DNA of 64,000 nt from Clostridiales bacterium (GTDB lineage Bacteria > Bacillota > Clostridia > Saccharofermentanales > Saccharofermentanaceae): assembly GCA_017451265.1 (NCBI GenBank), contig JAFSPU010000003.1:186001-250000 (forward strand). The letters are read 5' to 3'. Of this stretch, positions 62,501-64,000 are shown piece after piece; within the stretch, counting starts at the first letter, position 1, and every line of letters starts with the position of its first letter. Under the pieces are notes generated by a model. That model saw only the letters and a program-made list of their open reading frames with translations, was not told the origin of the DNA and did no database searches. The position numbers and the translations under genes were made by a program.

Positions 62501-63142
62501 CTGCTTCAGATAATGGCAGTCGTTAGTCGCAACAAGCGGTATACCTGTATTCCTGGAAATCTTAACCAGAGCCGCATTAACCGGGCCCTGTTCCTTCAGG
62601 AAATTGCTCTGAATCTCAAGGTAGTAATTACCTCTGCCGAACAGGCTGTCATACCAGCATGCAGCAGACTCGGCCTCATCGATCCTTCCCTCTTTAATCA
62701 GGCAAGCAACTTCTCCCGCGAGACAACCCGAAAGACACACAAGTCCTTCATGCCACTTTTCAAGCAGTTCCTTATCTATCCTGGGCTTCCTGTAGAAGCC
62801 CTCAGTCCAGCCTGCGGTGACGAGTCTGTTCAGATTGGTAAGTCCTTCATTATCCTTGGCAAGTAAGATCAGATGATGATAAGCCTTCTGACTGTTACCT
62901 GCCGGATTCTCGAATCTGGATCCGGGAGCCACATAGACTTCACAGCCAATGATCGGCTTAATCCCTGCAGCCTTCATGGCCTTAAAGAATTCGACGCATC
63001 CGAACATCGAACCGTGATCGGTGATCGCACACGCGTCCATACCCATCTCCTTTAGACGCGCAGGAAGTTCCGAAATCCTGATTGCTCCGTCAAGAAGACT
63101 GTATTCAGTATGAAGATGAAGATGTACGAATCCTTCAGACAT
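59507..63142 (-). CDS. dnaE: DNA polymerase III alpha subunit
   Basis: A 1211-residue DnaE. The PHP domain begins FVHLHLHTEYSLLDGAI, the polymerase active site has SMPDFDVDFCYERR and GPGRGSGAGSLAAYAIGITD, and helix-hairpin-helix and OB-fold segments follow. The last 120 residues extend past the OB fold. Clostridia use PolC with DnaE, so this is probably the second, lagging-strand replicase. Its ATG is two bases past the uvrB stop. Confidence 0.97.
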   Translation of the reverse strand: MSEGFVHLHLHTEYSLLDGAIRISELPARLKEMGMDACAITDHGSMFGCVEFFKAMKAAGIKPIIGCEVYVAPGSRFENPAGNSQKAYHHLILLAKDNEGLTNLNRLVTAGWTEGFYRKPRIDKELLEKWHEGLVCLSGCLAGEVACLIKEGRIDEAESAACWYDSLFGRGNYYLEIQSNFLKEQGPVNAALVKISRNTGIPLVATNDCHYLKQEDHEVQEVLMCMQTGSKLSDPDRMKFETDDFYVKSETQMRRFFSEIPEAVDNTVRIAQMCNAEYDFNTIHLPKYDVPSGFADNKAYLKYLVTSGLENRFKIRGAAADHEVYLKRADYELNVINSMGYTDYYLIVWDFINFAKTNGIMVGPGRGSGAGSLAAYAIGITDVDPIQYTLVFERFLNSERVSMPDFDVDFCYERRQEVIDYVTRKYGQDRVAQVITFGTLAARSCIRDVSRVLDLPYSRTDKIAKMIPEAMGMTIKAAMELRKDMREEYEADPDVKKVIDIAMKLEGMPRHASTHAAGVIISGVPITDIAPLSVNDGNVVVQFAKADIESVGLLKFDFLGLRTLTVLRDAADMVKENYGVDINFDKIPFDDQNVYDMIGRGDTVGIFQLESAGMTSFMKDLKPSSIEDVTAGISLYRPGPMDQIPKYIKAKHDAASITYDHPLLEPILNVTYGCMVYQEQVMQIVRDLAGFSMGQSDNIRRAMSKKKKSLMEEYRKLFIFGGVDDSGRQIEGALNRGVPEQIADKIYNEVVVFAGYAFNKSHAACYAIVGYYTAYLKYYYPAEFMAAMMNSFRFNIAAAAYYINCCGPMGIEVLPPDVNKSRAKFSTERLPDGKMAIRIGLSVLKNVGEAAVNQLTDDRDENGPYTSFENFLRRASKIGLKKNMVESLVLSSALDFTGLNRATMIATVRTEMDKISVENSRNIEGQLSLFDIVSPEAAPTDNSIRINHVNEYPEVQKLAYEKDVVGLYLSGHPMAEYTPFIDRYCTYDMRAFREAVSEGRQESVNDDVQVIMCGMLLSKKVRTTKSKTAMAVLVAEDMYGQFEAALFGKVFDKYAGMIETDKPYVFIGRRRIQGEDTFSLSVDAIFPMPETPSAVQEVTSNWLFRKTYDAAHNGFNPAPRQQAPAPKAVSAPEKPAGDRSILISFNGDPNGAGYQRLLNFLVYFHGNTRVKVRFSDGSVAELDSVCSIDASPDVLLKLCELCGKGNVSDSE

Positions 63143-63144
63143 AC

Positions 63145-64000
63145 TTACTTGCTTTCCCCGTTCTTCAATGCGATGATCGCATCTCTTATGCTCGCAGCCT
63201 TCTCGAAGTCGAGATCCTTGGCCGCTGCTTTCATATCCTTGGTAAGAGTAGCTATTAGCTTCTCCCTCTCCTCGCCGGTGAGCTTACCCGGATCATTATT
63301 CTCGATGAGCTTCTTTATATCAATCTTCTTGACCTTATCTTTCTTCGCAGCATCATCGATAGTATCGAAGACATTCTTAACATGCTTTATTACAGTCTTC
63401 GGAACAATGCCGTGATCTTCATTATACTTCTGCTGAATATCACGTCTTCTGTTAGTCTCGGAGACTGCACCCATCATGGAATCCGTAATCTCATCAGCAT
63501 AGAGGATAACGCGCCCGTTACTGTTACGCGCACAGCGTCCGATGATCTGGATCAGTGACCTCTCGGATCTTAAGAAACCTTCCTTATCAGCATCGAGGAT
63601 CATGAGCAGTGAAACCTCAGGAAGATCGATACCTTCACGCAGAAGATTAATACCGACGATTACATCCGTCTCATCATTACGAAGTTTATTCAGGATCTGC
63701 ATTCTCTCCACAGTCTCGATGTCGGAATGAAGATATGTGACTCTGATGTCTTCCTTCTCAAGGAACTCAGTCAGATCCTCAGCCATCTTCTTCGTCAGCG
63801 TCATAATAAGAGACTTCTCGCCGTTCTTATTATTCTCACGGATCTCATGAATAATGTCCTCGATCTGCCCGTCAACAGGCCTGATAAAGATCTGGGGCTC
63901 GAGAAGTCCGGTCGGTCTGATCACCTGCTCCACAGTCTGCTCGGAGTGCTCCTTCTCATAATCCGCGGGAGTCGCAGATACGAATACAGTCTGCCCCATC
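63145..64000 (-). CDS. uvrB: excinuclease ABC subunit B, C-terminal part
   Basis: The last 285 residues of UvrB; the 5' part lies beyond the right edge. It shows the helicase motifs TVFVSATPADYE, LIMTLTKKMAEDLTEFLE, VIVGINLLREGIDLPEVSLL, IQIIGRCARN, and the UVR domain KDLDFEKAASIRDAI that binds UvrC. It loads on UvrA-marked DNA in excision repair. It lies directly upstream of dnaE, and uvrA is 43 kb away. Confidence 0.97.
   Translation of the reverse strand, partial: MGQTVFVSATPADYEKEHSEQTVEQVIRPTGLLEPQIFIRPVDGQIEDIIHEIRENNKNGEKSLIMTLTKKMAEDLTEFLEKEDIRVTYLHSDIETVERMQILNKLRNDETDVIVGINLLREGIDLPEVSLLMILDADKEGFLRSERSLIQIIGRCARNSNGRVILYADEITDSMMGAVSETNRRRDIQQKYNEDHGIVPKTVIKHVKNVFDTIDDAAKKDKVKKIDIKKLIENNDPGKLTGEEREKLIATLTKDMKAAAKDLDFEKAASIRDAIIALKNGESK

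Overview
The window looks like chromosomal DNA of an anaerobic, saccharolytic Bacillota bacterium of class Clostridia. This is inferred from the GlgC/GlgD two-subunit ADP-glucose pyrophosphorylase, a cellobiose 2-epimerase, two ferredoxin-dependent 2-oxoacid oxidoreductases, a rubredoxin-fused flavin reductase, MutS2, strong GGAGG ribosome binding sites and TTGACA/TATAAT promoters. Apart from one membrane gene and four tRNAs, every gene is on the minus strand, so the window should be read from 64000 down to 1. No phage, insertion sequence, rRNA or CRISPR array is visible.

Region by region. 1-5.9 kb is an accessory-like stretch: a partial beta-repeat protein, two very short ORFs that share a 33-bp upstream element, a nuclease-like orphan with a repeat-rich upstream region, a flavin reductase-rubredoxin, a polysaccharide deacetylase, a lipoprotein and an SDR enzyme. 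5.9-9.8 kb holds tRNA-Gly, tRNA-His, tRNA-Gln and tRNA-Lys, a 26-bp duplicate of the tRNA-Gly 3' end, and small lipoprotein, hydrolase and acetyltransferase genes. 9.8-20.5 kb has an EAL phosphodiesterase, a transglutaminase-like surface protein, a GNAT-nitroreductase fusion, and a uvrA - Clp ATPase - opine dehydrogenase-like run with a LexA-like box in front of uvrA. 20.5-23.3 kb has a 52-residue membrane peptide, tRNA-Glu, and a membrane hydrolase - LytTR regulator - DUF3021 operon whose promoter carries two 12-bp direct repeats one helical period apart.

23.3-37.5 kb is energy and central metabolism: iorA-iorB-paaK (aryl 2-oxoacid oxidation), class II fructose-bisphosphate aldolase, two tandem GT-C glycosyltransferase paralogues, a zinc-ribbon membrane protein, and an aconitase - citrate synthase - NhaC operon driven by a consensus promoter. 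37.5-47.5 kb is one long operon, glgB-glgC-glgD-glgA-GH13-trmH-hypothetical, for glycogen metabolism; GlgB and GlgA, but not GlgC and GlgD, end in Lys/Ala/Pro-rich tails. 47.6-51.6 kb carries cellobiose 2-epimerase and a four-subunit 2-oxoacid:ferredoxin oxidoreductase. 51.7-64 kb has an SPFH protein with three near-identical zinc ribbons and a palindromic leader, then a uvrB-dnaE-prepilin-pfkA-mutS2-ATPase-membrane protein run.

Together the genes describe a fermenter that stores glycogen, runs the oxidative half of the citrate cycle towards 2-oxoglutarate, and disposes of electrons through ferredoxin. The best candidates for something not yet described are the twin short ORFs with their shared promoter-like element, the repeat-dense region upstream of the nuclease-like gene, the hydrolase-LytTR-DUF3021 operon, and the histone-H1-like tails on the two glycogen-building enzymes.
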